Source: Methylococcaceae bacterium (GTDB lineage: Bacteria > Pseudomonadota > Gammaproteobacteria > Methylococcales > Methylomonadaceae). Taken from it: a stretch of 10,442 nt of DNA. Location of the stretch: the NCBI GenBank assembly GCA_030618325.1, contig JAUXDP010000096.1:1-10442 (forward strand), written 5' to 3'. The notes under the pieces were generated by a model. The model was not told where the DNA came from, ran no database searches, and saw only the letters and a program-made list of their open reading frames with translations. Positions 1 through 8,803 of the stretch are shown in pieces (the stretch's first letter is position 1; each line of letters opens with the position of its first letter). The position numbers and the translations under genes are program-made.

Positions 1-35
1 CAAAGAAAATCTATCTGTTCAACTTGTTCTGCCAT
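1..35 (-). CDS. pilC: Probable PilC start, type IV pilus inner-membrane platform protein (partial)
   Basis: Only the first 11 codons are inside the window, reading MAEQVEQIDFL from an ATG at 35; the gene continues beyond position 1. An AGGA ribosome-binding site (42-45) sits 6 bases upstream of the ATG and 15 bases after the pilB stop codon. PilC normally follows PilB in gammaproteobacteria, and PilC proteins often begin with a short MAEK/MAEQ-like leader, so both position and sequence fit. PilC would be the membrane platform that PilB drives during pilus extension. The fragment is too short to prove identity, so the call rests mainly on gene order and the good start signal. Confidence 0.6.
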   Translation of the reverse strand, partial: MAEQVEQIDFL

Positions 36-50
36 AATTTATCCTGAATG

Positions 51-1763
51 TTATTCGATTGTAATACGGTTAATTTCGTCGAGACTGGTGATGCCCTGGC
101 GTATTTTTTCCAGGCCTGACTCACGTAAATCATTGACGCCATCTGCTTTGGCTTGTTCGGCCAGCTCGAGAGTATTCCCTCCCTCTAGTATCAAAGTACG
201 CATTTTTTCACTGAGGGGCATAACTTGATAAATACCAACCCGCCCCTTATAGCCTTCATTACAGTGATCGCAGCCCATAGGGCGAAACATTTTTATAGTT
301 CCCAGATCACTTTCTTTAAACCCATTTGAAAGCAACACCTCGTCTGGATATTCCACTGCTGTTTTACAATGCTCACATAAGCGACGACCTAAGCGTTGCG
401 CCATAATCAGATTTACTGATGACACAATATTGAAAGGCGGAATACCCATTTGCACCAGCCTGTTCAGCGTTTGCGGAGCATCATTAGTGTGTAATGTTGA
501 TAGCACCAAGTGGCCAGTCTGTGCAGCCTTTACAGCTATTTCTGCGGTTTCAAGATCCCGTATTTCCCCTACCATAATAATGTCGGGATCCTGACGCAAA
601 AAAGCCCTCAAGGTAGTAGCAAACGTTAACCCTGCTTTAGGTCTCATATTTACTTGGTTGATACCTTCTACAGTAATTTCAACAGGATCTTCAGCGGTAG
701 AAATATTTCTACCAACACTGTTCAGCATATTCAAACCGGTATATAAAGAAACTGTTTTACCACTTCCTGTTGGCCCGGTGACTAAAACTAAACCATAGGG
801 TTTGTTAATAGCATCGATAAATAATTTTTGTTGCTCTACTTCAAAGCCAAGTTTGTCAATACCAATTTGAGCACTGGTAGGATCCAAAATCCTTAGTACG
901 ATTTTCTCCCCAAACAAAGTTGGGCAACTATTAACCCTGAAATCAATGGAGCGATTTTTCGACAAAATCATTTTTATCCTACCGTCCTGGGGGACCCGCC
1001 TTTCAGCGATATCCATTTTCGACATCACTTTTATTCGGGAAATAATTCGACTGGAAATATTAGAAGGAGGACTGGCTGCCTCATAAAGAATACCATCACC
1101 TCTATAGCGAATCCGGAAGTTTTTTTCGAAAGGTTCCAAGTGAATATCCGAAACACCTTTTTTAATCGCATCCAGCAGTATTTTATTGACGTAACGGACA
1201 ATAGGCGCATCATCAAGGTCCAGTGCATTATCATCTGCGTCCGGTTCATCGTCACCACCCATGATAGCCAGATTATCCAGATCTTCATCAAGCAAATCGG
1301 TCATCGTGGTATCAGCAGCATCAAGCGACTGCTCAATAGTAGTTAGTAACTTATCTTCCTCAACAAGAATTATTTCCGTGTTAAGACGAGTATGGAACTT
1401 GATATCATCTTGGGCACGAAAATTAGTCGGATCAGAAACTGCTAGATAAAGTTTGTTATCTCTTTTGAATAGAGGCAGGGCATGGTGCTGCCGGATCAGC
1501 TTTTCACTAACTAAGGATACAGGCAGCGACTCATGATCAATCGCATCCAGGTCAAAAAACGGCACGCCAAATTCAATAGAAGCAAAAGTCGCTATAGTTT
1601 TACTATCTACTATTTTATTACTAACCAGGTAGCTGATGAGCGGTGATTTTTGCTGTTGCGCCGCTTTAATATGCTTTTTCGCATCATCTTCTGTCAGAAG
1701 GTTTTCCTCAACTAAACATCGAGGTAAACCGCCAAATTGTATTTCTGATTGTGCCGTAGCCAT
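51..1763 (-). CDS. pilB: Type IV pilus assembly ATPase PilB
   Basis: This 570-residue protein is the cytoplasmic hexameric ATPase that powers pilin polymerisation in type IVa pili, and its length is normal for PilB. Residues about 40-145 match the N-terminal MshEN/T2SSE-N domain. An acidic linker follows (about 150-185), then the GspE/PilB motor domain. The Walker A motif GPTGSGKT is at 330-337, and the Asp-rich and Walker B region DPDIIMVGEIRD is at 392-403. The His box is around GHLVLSTLHTNDAP (417-430). Four cysteines, C463/C466 and C498/C501, form the zinc-binding tetracysteine motif of PilB/GspE extension ATPases. Retraction ATPases such as PilT lack this motif and the long N-terminal domain. 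The ATG at 1763 gives the complete N-terminal domain. The protein could in principle be a GspE or MshE, but the PilC-like start downstream favours PilB. Confidence 0.93.
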   Translation of the reverse strand: MATAQSEIQFGGLPRCLVEENLLTEDDAKKHIKAAQQQKSPLISYLVSNKIVDSKTIATFASIEFGVPFFDLDAIDHESLPVSLVSEKLIRQHHALPLFKRDNKLYLAVSDPTNFRAQDDIKFHTRLNTEIILVEEDKLLTTIEQSLDAADTTMTDLLDEDLDNLAIMGGDDEPDADDNALDLDDAPIVRYVNKILLDAIKKGVSDIHLEPFEKNFRIRYRGDGILYEAASPPSNISSRIISRIKVMSKMDIAERRVPQDGRIKMILSKNRSIDFRVNSCPTLFGEKIVLRILDPTSAQIGIDKLGFEVEQQKLFIDAINKPYGLVLVTGPTGSGKTVSLYTGLNMLNSVGRNISTAEDPVEITVEGINQVNMRPKAGLTFATTLRAFLRQDPDIIMVGEIRDLETAEIAVKAAQTGHLVLSTLHTNDAPQTLNRLVQMGIPPFNIVSSVNLIMAQRLGRRLCEHCKTAVEYPDEVLLSNGFKESDLGTIKMFRPMGCDHCNEGYKGRVGIYQVMPLSEKMRTLILEGGNTLELAEQAKADGVNDLRESGLEKIRQGITSLDEINRITIE

Positions 1764-1792
1764 GGATTATGTTTTCACAAGGTTGTACAGCA

Positions 1793-1820
1793 AATATAGA
1801 TGATATTATCAGATTGTCTA
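1793..1820 (-). promoter_or_regulatory. Possible sigma70 promoter for pilB
   Basis: On the minus strand a TAGACA box (1815-1820) lies 16 bases upstream of a TATATT box (1793-1798). Each matches the sigma70 consensus at five of six positions. The predicted transcript would start near 1786, about 20 bases before the pilB ATG. It falls in the 130-base gap between valS and pilB, where an independent promoter is plausible. This is a by-eye match in AT-rich DNA and has not been scored. Confidence 0.38.
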
Positions 1821-1893
1821 TGTTAGACCTTCTTTTCATGGAGAGCGTCGCAAAAGCTTTTACATTTTTATCCATCACCTTTGTGAGGATACT

Positions 1894-4707
1894 TCAAAGC
1901 GCTCCAATTTTTTCAAACTGCTGCTGAAGGTTTTGTAGAGAACCTTGAAGAGCCTTGAGCTTATCCTTTTCTTTATCGATAACTGCTTGTGGTGCTTTAT
2001 CTACAAAATTAGGATTGTTCAGTTTGCCTTCTATTCGGGGAAGATCTTTTTTGATTTTCTGAATTTCCTTTTCCAAGCGAGCAAGCTCAGCCTCCTTGTC
2101 TATCAACCCAGCCATAGGAATCAGAATTTTCATCCCACCTACTAATGCGGTAGCTGATTCTGGCACAGAGTCATGCTCTTCTAACCAGGTTATAGATTCA
2201 AGGCGGCCCAGTTTTTGTAAATAAACTGAATGTTTATCCAGATATTGTTGGTCTAAATCGGAACCATCCTGAAGCAATATCGGTAACGGTTTTCCTGGAG
2301 CAATATTCATTTCACCGCGAATACGCCGAACACCAAGGATAAAAGCCATTAGCCAATTAATTTCTTCGATGACGGCGGTATTTATTTGTGATGGATCAGC
2401 TTCAGGGTAAGGTTGAAGCATGATGGTTTCTGCCGAAATACCTGTGAGCGGTGCAACCCGTTGCCAGATTTCTTCTGTTATAAAAGGAATGATTGGATGC
2501 GATAGGCGTAACAATGTTTCTAAAACAGTTAAAAGTGTTTTCCGGGTACCGCGTTGTAGGGCTTTATTGTCAGATTGAAGAGAAATTTTTGCCAGCTCTA
2601 GATACCAATCGCAATATTCGTTCCAGGTAAATTCATAGATTGCTTGTGCTGCTAAATCAAGTCGGTAATTGTTAATAGCTTGGGTCGTTGTATTAATAAC
2701 TTGATTCAAGCGAGCAACAATCCATTCGTCTGCAACAGAAAATTCATAGGATTGGTCTGATAAACCGTTATCCTGACCTTCAGTGTTCATCAGCACATAT
2801 CGTGCGGCATTCCATAACTTGTTGCAAAAATTACGGTAACCATCAATTCTACCGCTATCCAGGCGAATATCTCGGCCCGTGGAAGCGAGCGAGGCAAAGG
2901 TAAATCGTAACGCATCAGTACCATAGGCAGGAATGCCGTCAGGATAGTTTTTCCGGGTTTGTTTTTCTATGCGTTGTGCCAGATGTGGCTGCATCATTCC
3001 GGAATTTCTTTTGGCCACCAGGTCTTCCAACGAAATACCATCTATTACATCAATCGGGTCAAGGATATTGCCTTTTGATTTGGACATTTTTTGTCCTTCC
3101 GAATCCCGAACCAATCCATGCACATAAACTTCCCGAAATGGCACATCATCCATAAATTTCAGACCCATCATGATCATGCGGGCAACCCAGAAGAAAATAA
3201 TATCAAAACCGGTCACCAAAACACTGGTCGGGTAATGATCTGTCAATTCAGGAGTTTTTTCTGGCCAGCCAAGTGTTGAAAAAGGCCAGAGAGCCGAGGA
3301 AAACCAGGTATCCAGGACATCTTCATCCTGTTTTAAGGCACAGTCTTCAGGCAGATTGTGTTGTTTGCGAATTTCTTGCTCAGAGCTACCAACATAGACA
3401 TTACCATTGTCGTCATACCAGGCGGGAATGCGATGTCCCCACCAGATTTGCCTGGAAATACACCAGTCCTGGATATTACGCATCCATTCAAAATAAGTAT
3501 TTTTCCAATTATCAGGAACAAAACGAATATCACCGTTTTCAACGGCTTCGATCGCCGGTTTGGCTAATGGTGCAACTTTCACATACCACTGGTCGGTCAA
3601 GAATGGCTCAATAATGCTGCCAGAGCGATCGCCGCGAGGCACCATCAGTTTATGATCTTGAATTTTTTCCAGTAAACCCTCAACTTCAAGATCGGCAAGA
3701 ATTTGTTTGCGCGCAGCAACACGATCTAAACCGATATATTTAGCCGGGATAAGATTATTTTCATCTTCCTCGTTATCCCTTATTGCAGCATCGACAGTGA
3801 AAATATTAATCAAGCCACCATGCGGCTGCTCCTGGATAGAGGACAATTCACGATGACGTTGCCAGACTTCATAATCATTGAAGTCATGGGCGGGAGTGAT
3901 TTTTACGCAGCCGGTTCCAAATTCAGGATCAACGTATTCATCCGCAACGATAGGTATGCGTCTTCCGGTCAGCGGTAATTCTAAAAACTCACCCAAAAGA
4001 TGCTTGAAGCGTTCGTCATTGGGGTGAATGGCTACAGCGGCATCACCTAACATGGTTTCGGGGCGGGTTGTTGCAACCAGCACATGACCTGTACCATTAG
4101 ATAACGGATAACGCATGTACCACATATGGCCATTTTCTTCTTCCGATAGTACTTCCAAGTCGGAAACTGCCGTATGCAAAACAGGATCCCAGTTTACCAA
4201 GCGCTTGCCGCGATATATCAGGCCCTCTTCATATAAACTGATAAAAACTTTCTGGACAGCTTTTGATAAACCTTCATCCATGGTAAAACGTTCCCGCGAC
4301 CAATCCAATGAGGTTCCCATGCGGCGTAGCTGTTTGGTGATAGTGCCACCCGACTCTGCTTTCCACTGCCAGGTTTTTTCTATAAATTTGTCCCGACCAT
4401 AATCATGGCGGGTTTTGCCTTCGGCGTTAATAATGCGCTCAACGACCATTTGTGTAGCAATTCCCGCGTGATCTGTTCCTGGTTGCCACAAGGTTTTATC
4501 ACCCTTCATGCGGTGATACCGGGTTAATGCATCCATAATGGTATCCTGAAATGCGTGTCCCATATGCAAGCTGCCGGTAACATTTGGCGGCGGGATCATG
4601 ATGCAATAGGAAGGTTTATCCCCTTTTATTGGAGCAAAATAACCTTTTTCTTCCCAGGCTTGATACCAACGTTGTTCTATCGAATGCGGGGAGTATGTTT
4701 TTTCCAT
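1894..4707 (-). CDS. valS: Valine--tRNA ligase
   Basis: This 937-residue class I aminoacyl-tRNA synthetase attaches valine to tRNA-Val in the cytoplasm and is close to the usual bacterial ValS length. The HIGH-type ATP-binding motif is HMGH at 48-51 within [15 protein letters not shown]. The KMSKS loop is at 540-544 within [10 protein letters not shown]. The CP1 editing domain spans roughly 190-350 and includes [10 protein letters not shown] (213-222) and [15 protein letters not shown] (264-278), which recognise misactivated threonine. The anticodon-binding helical domain follows the KMSKS loop. The C-terminal about 70 residues are Lys/Glu/Leu-rich, as in the ValS tRNA-binding coiled coil. 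No damage is visible. The stop is 130 bases upstream of pilB. In many gammaproteobacteria valS follows pepA-holC, but here its upstream neighbour is sctU. Confidence 0.98.
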   Translation of the reverse strand: MEKTYSPHSIEQRWYQAWEEKGYFAPIKGDKPSYCIMIPPPNVTGSLHMGHAFQDTIMDALTRYHRMKGDKTLWQPGTDHAGIATQMVVERIINAEGKTRHDYGRDKFIEKTWQWKAESGGTITKQLRRMGTSLDWSRERFTMDEGLSKAVQKVFISLYEEGLIYRGKRLVNWDPVLHTAVSDLEVLSEEENGHMWYMRYPLSNGTGHVLVATTRPETMLGDAAVAIHPNDERFKHLLGEFLELPLTGRRIPIVADEYVDPEFGTGCVKITPAHDFNDYEVWQRHRELSSIQEQPHGGLINIFTVDAAIRDNEEDENNLIPAKYIGLDRVAARKQILADLEVEGLLEKIQDHKLMVPRGDRSGSIIEPFLTDQWYVKVAPLAKPAIEAVENGDIRFVPDNWKNTYFEWMRNIQDWCISRQIWWGHRIPAWYDDNGNVYVGSSEQEIRKQHNLPEDCALKQDEDVLDTWFSSALWPFSTLGWPEKTPELTDHYPTSVLVTGFDIIFFWVARMIMMGLKFMDDVPFREVYVHGLVRDSEGQKMSKSKGNILDPIDVIDGISLEDLVAKRNSGMMQPHLAQRIEKQTRKNYPDGIPAYGTDALRFTFASLASTGRDIRLDSGRIDGYRNFCNKLWNAARYVLMNTEGQDNGLSDQSYEFSVADEWIVARLNQVINTTTQAINNYRLDLAAQAIYEFTWNEYCDWYLELAKISLQSDNKALQRGTRKTLLTVLETLLRLSHPIIPFITEEIWQRVAPLTGISAETIMLQPYPEADPSQINTAVIEEINWLMAFILGVRRIRGEMNIAPGKPLPILLQDGSDLDQQYLDKHSVYLQKLGRLESITWLEEHDSVPESATALVGGMKILIPMAGLIDKEAELARLEKEIQKIKKDLPRIEGKLNNPNFVDKAPQAVIDKEKDKLKALQGSLQNLQQQFEKIGAL

Positions 4708-4943
4708 GGATGTTTGCTACCGTTTAGAGTCTAAATTTTTAATAGAAAAGAGGAGGTAGAGTAATCTCAACCTTGGTTTATCTTACACTTTTTATTATCT
4801 CGAACAGTTGCCTGGAACACAACCTGCGATTCTCCAACGTTAATTTATCTCCTCTACAAGACAAAAACGATGATAATTGCATAATGATCTTCTACCTGAA
4901 TGTGGCAATTGGTGAAAACTGGATATTCTGACACTGCCATCAT
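4708..4943. other. Non-coding gap between sctU and valS
   Basis: This 236-base stretch separates the last T3SS gene from valS. I see no RNA gene, transposase remnant, tRNA-like attachment site or hairpin followed by a T-run on either strand. Directly after the sctU TAG there are two ATG codons opening a 29-codon reading frame (4854-4943, minus strand) in the same frame as sctU. It has no ribosome-binding site of its own and no recognisable features. The gap probably holds the valS promoter and the end of the sct transcript. Confidence 0.6.
4794..4822 (-). promoter_or_regulatory. Weak candidate sigma70 promoter for valS
   Basis: On the minus strand GATAAT (4794-4799) matches the -10 consensus at five of six positions. 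It lies 17 bases downstream of TTGTGT (4817-4822), which matches only the first three bases of the -35 consensus. It would give a 5' leader of roughly 80 bases for valS. An essential gene downstream of a secretion cluster is expected to have its own promoter, but the sequence match is modest and other candidates in this AT-rich gap are possible. Confidence 0.22.
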
Positions 4944-5990
4944 CTATTTTTTATTAGCAACTCTACGCATCACCTTTCCAACTGCGGTCAAACATTTTGA
5001 TGGTACTTGCTGATCTATTTTCCCAGTTTCAACTAATTCTTCCGCTAAAACTACATCGTCAATAATGGCTATTTTTTCTTCTCTCGCTATTTCAGCAACT
5101 TGCTTTGCTATAAGTCCTTTTCCTATTGCCATGATAACGGGAAGCTGAGTAACTCCTCTTTCATAATATATTGCAACAGCTTTTCCGTTACCCATAATAA
5201 TAGCACTTGAACTTCCCACCCGTCCGACTGTATCGTCCAAAGCCATTGTTCTATGCATTGACTTACGCCGCCCTTTTGACTGAGGATCTCCCTCTGAATT
5301 TTTATGCTCTTTCTTGACCTCTTCCTTGGTCATTTTGTTGTCTCTTTTGAAAATCATTTTCTGTAAAAAAAAGTCTATTGCAGCTAGAACTATGAATATC
5401 GGCAGGGCATATAAAGCAACTTGCTTAACAATATGCTCCATCAGCACAACCAAGCACGAAATATCGCAGTAAGGGACTCTTATCAATGTGCCAATATTTT
5501 CTCTGAGAACAAAATAGAGAATAGACGATAAAAATGCGACTTTTATAAATGCTTTAATCGTTTCTAAAAGGTTCTTGAATGCGAAAATTTTTTTAAACCC
5601 TTTTATCGGGTTAATCTTACTTAAATCAGGCTTGATTGGCTCTAGTGAGAACATTACTCCAAATTGCATCACATTTGCGATGATTGTTCCAAATATAACC
5701 AAGAAAACAAAAGGTAAAACAATCACTAAAAACTTATTGAATATTAAATCAAAAACCTGCTTGAGCGCTTCTTCGAATGTAACGTCGATAAATTGTGATG
5801 GAATAATAAGCATTTCTTTGAAATGCTCAAATAGAGCGAACCAGGACAACCAAAAGTAAGCAAATAATAAAAAGGTCAAAGATGCAGAGACAACTTCCTT
5901 ACTCTTCGGGATTTGTGCTTTTTTTCGTAGGTCTTTTAATTTTCTTTGGCTGGGCTCTTCTGTCTTTTGATCTTTATCTGGTTCACTCAT
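4944..5990 (-). CDS. sctU: T3SS export apparatus switch protein SctU (YscU/FlhB family), NPTH motif absent
   Basis: This 348-residue inner-membrane protein belongs to the FlhB/YscU/SpaS family, which helps form the export gate and controls substrate switching. The start MSEPDKDQKTEEPSQRKLKD is typical of the family. Hydrophobic segments lie near 34-53, 85-110, 145-162 and 180-210, including the conserved C-x-x-x-C pair (C175, C179). The cytoplasmic linker MTKEEVKKEHKNSEGDP (220-236) is well conserved. The family then normally carries NPTH, where the protein cuts itself between Asn and Pro. Here the corresponding stretch reads SSSAIIMGNGKAVAIYYERG (260-279), with M266-G267-N268-G269-K270 in place of NPTH and about one residue fewer. 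The rest of the C-terminal domain is intact to the end, and the reading frame is clean. The start ATG overlaps the sctT stop as ATGA. Family assignment is firm; autocleavage is inferred to be lost. Confidence 0.95.
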   Translation of the reverse strand: MSEPDKDQKTEEPSQRKLKDLRKKAQIPKSKEVVSASLTFLLFAYFWLSWFALFEHFKEMLIIPSQFIDVTFEEALKQVFDLIFNKFLVIVLPFVFLVIFGTIIANVMQFGVMFSLEPIKPDLSKINPIKGFKKIFAFKNLLETIKAFIKVAFLSSILYFVLRENIGTLIRVPYCDISCLVVLMEHIVKQVALYALPIFIVLAAIDFFLQKMIFKRDNKMTKEEVKKEHKNSEGDPQSKGRRKSMHRTMALDDTVGRVGSSSAIIMGNGKAVAIYYERGVTQLPVIMAIGKGLIAKQVAEIAREEKIAIIDDVVLAEELVETGKIDQQVPSKCLTAVGKVMRRVANKK

Positions 5991-6784
5991 TTGAATATTG
6001 CTTCCAACGTATCAAATTGGGTGCCAATATATCTAAATTGATCGGCAAAGTAATACATCAAAAGACTAAGGTATAATGTAAGCACAAAGAAGGCCAAGGC
6101 ACTTTTAATCGGCATTGCCAGAAAAAACACATTGAGGCTAGGTACGAACCTTCCGATTAGTCCCATAACCAATTCAACAGTGAACATAGAAAGCACAACA
6201 GGCCCTGCTAAAAATATTGTAAAGTACATGAGCAAGTCAAATTGCTTAAGAAAAAACTTAATGCTATGAATATCAAGATTTGGAAAAAAAGATAAAATAG
6301 GCCATGTTTGATAACTTTCATATAAACCACCAAGAAAAATATGTATCCCCCCGCTAACAAAGAAAAGAACCGTTACTGCTTGCATTAAAAAAACGCCTAA
6401 AGGTGATGTTTGGTCACCAAATAAGGGAACCAATGACCCTGCCATTGTTGCTCCTCGTTGGGTATCAATAAGAAAACCGATTGATTGTATAATCCAGAAT
6501 AATTGTGCAACGATATAGCCAATAATTAATCCAAGAAATGCTTCTTTACAAATTAGCCCAATTATCACCATGGATGTCAGCTTCTCACTGACTAATTGTA
6601 TTTTTAGTATGGGATAAAGAAGAAGGGCAAAACTAATAACTACACCATTTCGAAGCAACCCCGGCAGAGTCACTGAACTTAAAAAAGGGATGAGCATAAA
6701 CGCCACCATGATGCGCGGCGTAGAAAGGGCAAGAATGAGTATAGGCTCTTTCCATTGCCCCATATCAGCAAGGAGTTGCTCCAT
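5987..6784 (-). CDS. sctT: T3SS export apparatus protein SctT (YscT/SpaR/FliR family)
   Basis: This 265-residue polytopic inner-membrane protein, with SctR and SctS, forms the helical export gate through which T3SS substrates pass. Family signatures include KEAFLGLIIGYIVAQLFW (80-97) followed by the region with IDTQRGATMAG (106-116). Near the C-terminus are GRFVPSLNVFFLAMPIKSAL (211-230) and a final hydrophobic helix. Its length matches SctT proteins. The ATG at 6784 shares one base with the sctS stop (TGATG). A TTG codon at 6787 immediately upstream could also initiate, adding one residue, but the ATG is preferred. No clear Shine-Dalgarno sequence precedes it, so translation is probably coupled to sctS. 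It overlaps sctU downstream. Confidence 0.95.
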   Translation of the reverse strand: MEQLLADMGQWKEPILILALSTPRIMVAFMLIPFLSSVTLPGLLRNGVVISFALLLYPILKIQLVSEKLTSMVIIGLICKEAFLGLIIGYIVAQLFWIIQSIGFLIDTQRGATMAGSLVPLFGDQTSPLGVFLMQAVTVLFFVSGGIHIFLGGLYESYQTWPILSFFPNLDIHSIKFFLKQFDLLMYFTIFLAGPVVLSMFTVELVMGLIGRFVPSLNVFFLAMPIKSALAFFVLTLYLSLLMYYFADQFRYIGTQFDTLEAIFK

Positions 6785-7050
6785 CAACGTATCAACGCAA
6801 TAGAATCAAACATTTTGATGGTGAAATTATAAATTTCTGCACCTAACCATTGGGCAGATAGAACAATTGTTATGATTACTGCAATCAATTTAATGGCAAA
6901 AGAAAGGGTTTGGTCTTGAATTTGCGTGAGTCCCTGAAAAAGCCCCACTAAAAGTCCAACAACTGCCGCTACCGTTACAACTGGCATTGATAACAATAGA
7001 ACTAGAAGTAGCGACTGAGATGTATAAAAAATAATATCTGCAGAAGTCAT
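6784..7050 (-). CDS. sctS: T3SS export apparatus protein SctS (YscS/SpaQ/FliQ family)
   Basis: This 88-residue protein has two long hydrophobic hairpin helices, at about 10-38 and 50-72, separated by the conserved GLFQGLTQIQDQTLSFAIKL stretch (36-55). That is the hallmark of the FliQ/SctS family. It packs around SctR and SctT in the export gate. I chose the ATG at 7050 because the product MTSADIIFY... then has the standard family length and start, and the ATG overlaps the sctR stop as ATGA. An upstream in-frame ATG at 7098 would add 16 residues of polar, non-conserved sequence inside sctR and is unlikely. The end overlaps the sctT start. Confidence 0.95.
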   Translation of the reverse strand: MTSADIIFYTSQSLLLVLLLSMPVVTVAAVVGLLVGLFQGLTQIQDQTLSFAIKLIAVIITIVLSAQWLGAEIYNFTIKMFDSIALIR

Positions 7051-7709
7051 GTCGTTATTGAATAAGTTAAAACAAGACCATGTATAAGTCGAGTCCAACC
7101 ATCCACCAATACAAATAATAAAAGTTTAAAGGGTAATGAAATAGTCATTGGGGAAACCATCATCATGCCCATTGCCAAGAGAATATTTGAGATAATAAGA
7201 TCAATCGCAATAAAAGGTAAAAAGAGTAAAAACCCAACTTCGAATGCTTCCGTCAACTCAGTTAGGGTAAATGCTGGAAGCAAAATAAGCACATTGGTTT
7301 CAGTAACATCTTTGGCATATTCTTCAGGCCATAATTTTTTGGTAGTCCTAACAAAAAAATCTCTTTGAACTTTGTCTGAATGCCTCATCAAGAAGTCCTG
7401 AGTAGGACCGAGACTTGTCGCTAATTCCGCCAAAGCTTCTGGATCTTGTAGTTTTTCAAAGTTAGCAGTTTGCTGAGAAAGAATTTCATAGGTCTGCATC
7501 CCCACCGGGGCCATAATATATATTGATAAAATAACAGCCAAGCCGTTAATAGCCATATTGGGTGGGATTTGTTGTATTCCCAATGCATTTCTTATCAAAA
7601 AAATTACGACAGATATTTTTAAAAATGCAGTGGCCATAATTGCTAAAAGCGGCGCTAAAGAAAGCCCCATCAAAGCAACCAGTAAGATAATAGGGTTTGG
7701 ACTATCCAT
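7047..7709 (-). CDS. sctR: T3SS export apparatus protein SctR (YscR/SpaP/FliP family)
   Basis: This 220-residue inner-membrane protein forms the pentameric core of the export gate with SctS and SctT. Strong family signatures are visible: TAFLKISVVIFLIRNALGIQ (27-46) followed by QIPPN (47-51), and in the C-terminal half IDLIISNILLAMGMMMVSPM (169-188) followed by TISLPFKLLLFVLVDGW (189-205). There are four hydrophobic segments, with a polar periplasmic loop at about 80-140, as expected. Its length is normal. The ATG at 7709 lies inside the end of sctQ (8-base overlap), and its stop overlaps sctS. No strong ribosome-binding site is visible, which fits coupled translation. Nothing unusual is seen in the protein. 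Confidence 0.97.
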   Translation of the reverse strand: MDSPNPIILLVALMGLSLAPLLAIMATAFLKISVVIFLIRNALGIQQIPPNMAINGLAVILSIYIMAPVGMQTYEILSQQTANFEKLQDPEALAELATSLGPTQDFLMRHSDKVQRDFFVRTTKKLWPEEYAKDVTETNVLILLPAFTLTELTEAFEVGFLLFLPFIAIDLIISNILLAMGMMMVSPMTISLPFKLLLFVLVDGWTRLIHGLVLTYSITT

Positions 7710-8751
7710 TAGCTTTCTGATGTAATTCTAGTACCCGAACAGCAATTTTTTCGTCTACTTGTAACAACTCACCACTACCAATAGATTGTCCATTAGCACG
7801 AATAGTGACCGGCCTTACCATAAGATTATCAAGCTCAAAAATATACCCTGGTTGAATTTTCTTTAGCTCTTGGAACCGAATTGATTTTTCTCCTACATCA
7901 AATACTAGGTTGACTTGCAATTCATCAATATCGATAACATTACTATTTTCTTCTTTCATTTTTTCTGACATGCCTGTTTGAATAAGTAATTTTTTGTCTT
8001 TATAAGTTCCTTTACATTCAAGGTTTGGAGCAACTCTAATAGTCAATGTGTGGTCGAGCAATAATGGGCAATTATCTATAAAAACAAGATCGTTACAACT
8101 TAAGTCTTGTAGTTCTTCAACGTCTAGCTTTGTTGAGCCAATTTGGAAACGTATTGAAGTATGTAATTGATCCCATTTTTGAGATTTTGTTTCCGGTAAA
8201 TTTTCTAAAATATTTGAAAAAAAAGGCATTAAGGTTTCATCAAAAGAAAAATAACCATTTTCATTTGACGTGCCATTTTTATTCAATGTAAAAAAAACTT
8301 GTCTTGTGATTTCAATACCTGGTGCCTGTAAGGCAACAGTATCAATTTCAATTCGACTACCTGTCGAATCTTCAATTGTGTTTAATAGGGACGTAAGTGT
8401 TGATTCTATAACTGGGCCACGAATCTCAGCTGGACAATCGCTTAAACTATCGAAGAGGAAGCAATTTCCTAAAAGTGCTCCAAAAGAATATTGACTAAAA
8501 CCTATCCAGAAAAAGTGTTGATTAACGAGTAATTTAATCCAAATTTCAGCAAAATCTTTTTTTTGTTCCGATACTGAAACTAATCGAAGAAATAAAGTAC
8601 GCTTTTCTATCTGAAATAAAACTGACCTACCTTTACAGGCAATAATATTATGAAATTTGACTTCATTTTTAGTAATTATCTGGAGTTTGGGAAGTGAATA
8701 TTTTAAATTTGATTGCAAATGATTTTCTGCTAAATCATGTGTATTTTTCAT
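7702..8751 (-). CDS. sctQ: T3SS C-ring/sorting platform protein SctQ (YscQ/FliN-like, SpoA domains)
   Basis: This 349-residue cytoplasmic protein is the best fit for SctQ, the pod protein of the sorting platform that binds SctK and SctL. The identification rests on its place directly before sctR, its length, and a C-terminal SpoA (FliN/SctQ) domain at about 270-346. That domain has the typical pattern VNLVFDVGEKSIRFQELKKI (280-299), GYIFELD, then a VTIRANGQSIGSGELLQVD stretch (315-333) and a final VRVLEL. A weaker first SpoA-like segment is at about 195-255. The N-terminal half is poorly conserved, as is usual for SctQ. No good Shine-Dalgarno sequence precedes the ATG at 8751, and 52 non-coding bases separate it from the regulator gene. 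Internal Met codons 261 and 265 could start a separate 85-89 residue SpoA-only product, as known for several SctQ proteins. Confidence 0.87.
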   Translation of the reverse strand: MKNTHDLAENHLQSNLKYSLPKLQIITKNEVKFHNIIACKGRSVLFQIEKRTLFLRLVSVSEQKKDFAEIWIKLLVNQHFFWIGFSQYSFGALLGNCFLFDSLSDCPAEIRGPVIESTLTSLLNTIEDSTGSRIEIDTVALQAPGIEITRQVFFTLNKNGTSNENGYFSFDETLMPFFSNILENLPETKSQKWDQLHTSIRFQIGSTKLDVEELQDLSCNDLVFIDNCPLLLDHTLTIRVAPNLECKGTYKDKKLLIQTGMSEKMKEENSNVIDIDELQVNLVFDVGEKSIRFQELKKIQPGYIFELDNLMVRPVTIRANGQSIGSGELLQVDEKIAVRVLELHQKANG

Positions 8752-8803
8752 TTGAACATATTTGGTCTTATTAATAGCAAGAAGTCGTTATCTCGCTGTA
8801 TTA

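Noticed and set aside
1870..1893. Small inverted repeat (CCTCAC / GTGATGG) just after the valS stop
   Set aside because: The stem is short and bulged, and there is no T-run on the minus strand, so it is not a convincing terminator.
3273..3614. A 113-codon plus-strand reading frame inside valS
   Set aside because: It is antisense to a well-conserved valS region, its protein shows no family motif, and it is explained by codon bias of the opposite strand.
4854..4943. A 29-codon ORF on the minus strand starting ATG-ATG right after the sctU TAG and in the same frame
   Set aside because: It has no ribosome-binding site, no recognisable motif and is very short. Readthrough of the TAG is possible but nothing supports it.
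6784..7098. Longer sctS start at the ATG at 7098
   Set aside because: It adds 16 non-conserved residues within sctR. The ATG at 7050 gives the standard 88-residue length and an ATGA overlap.
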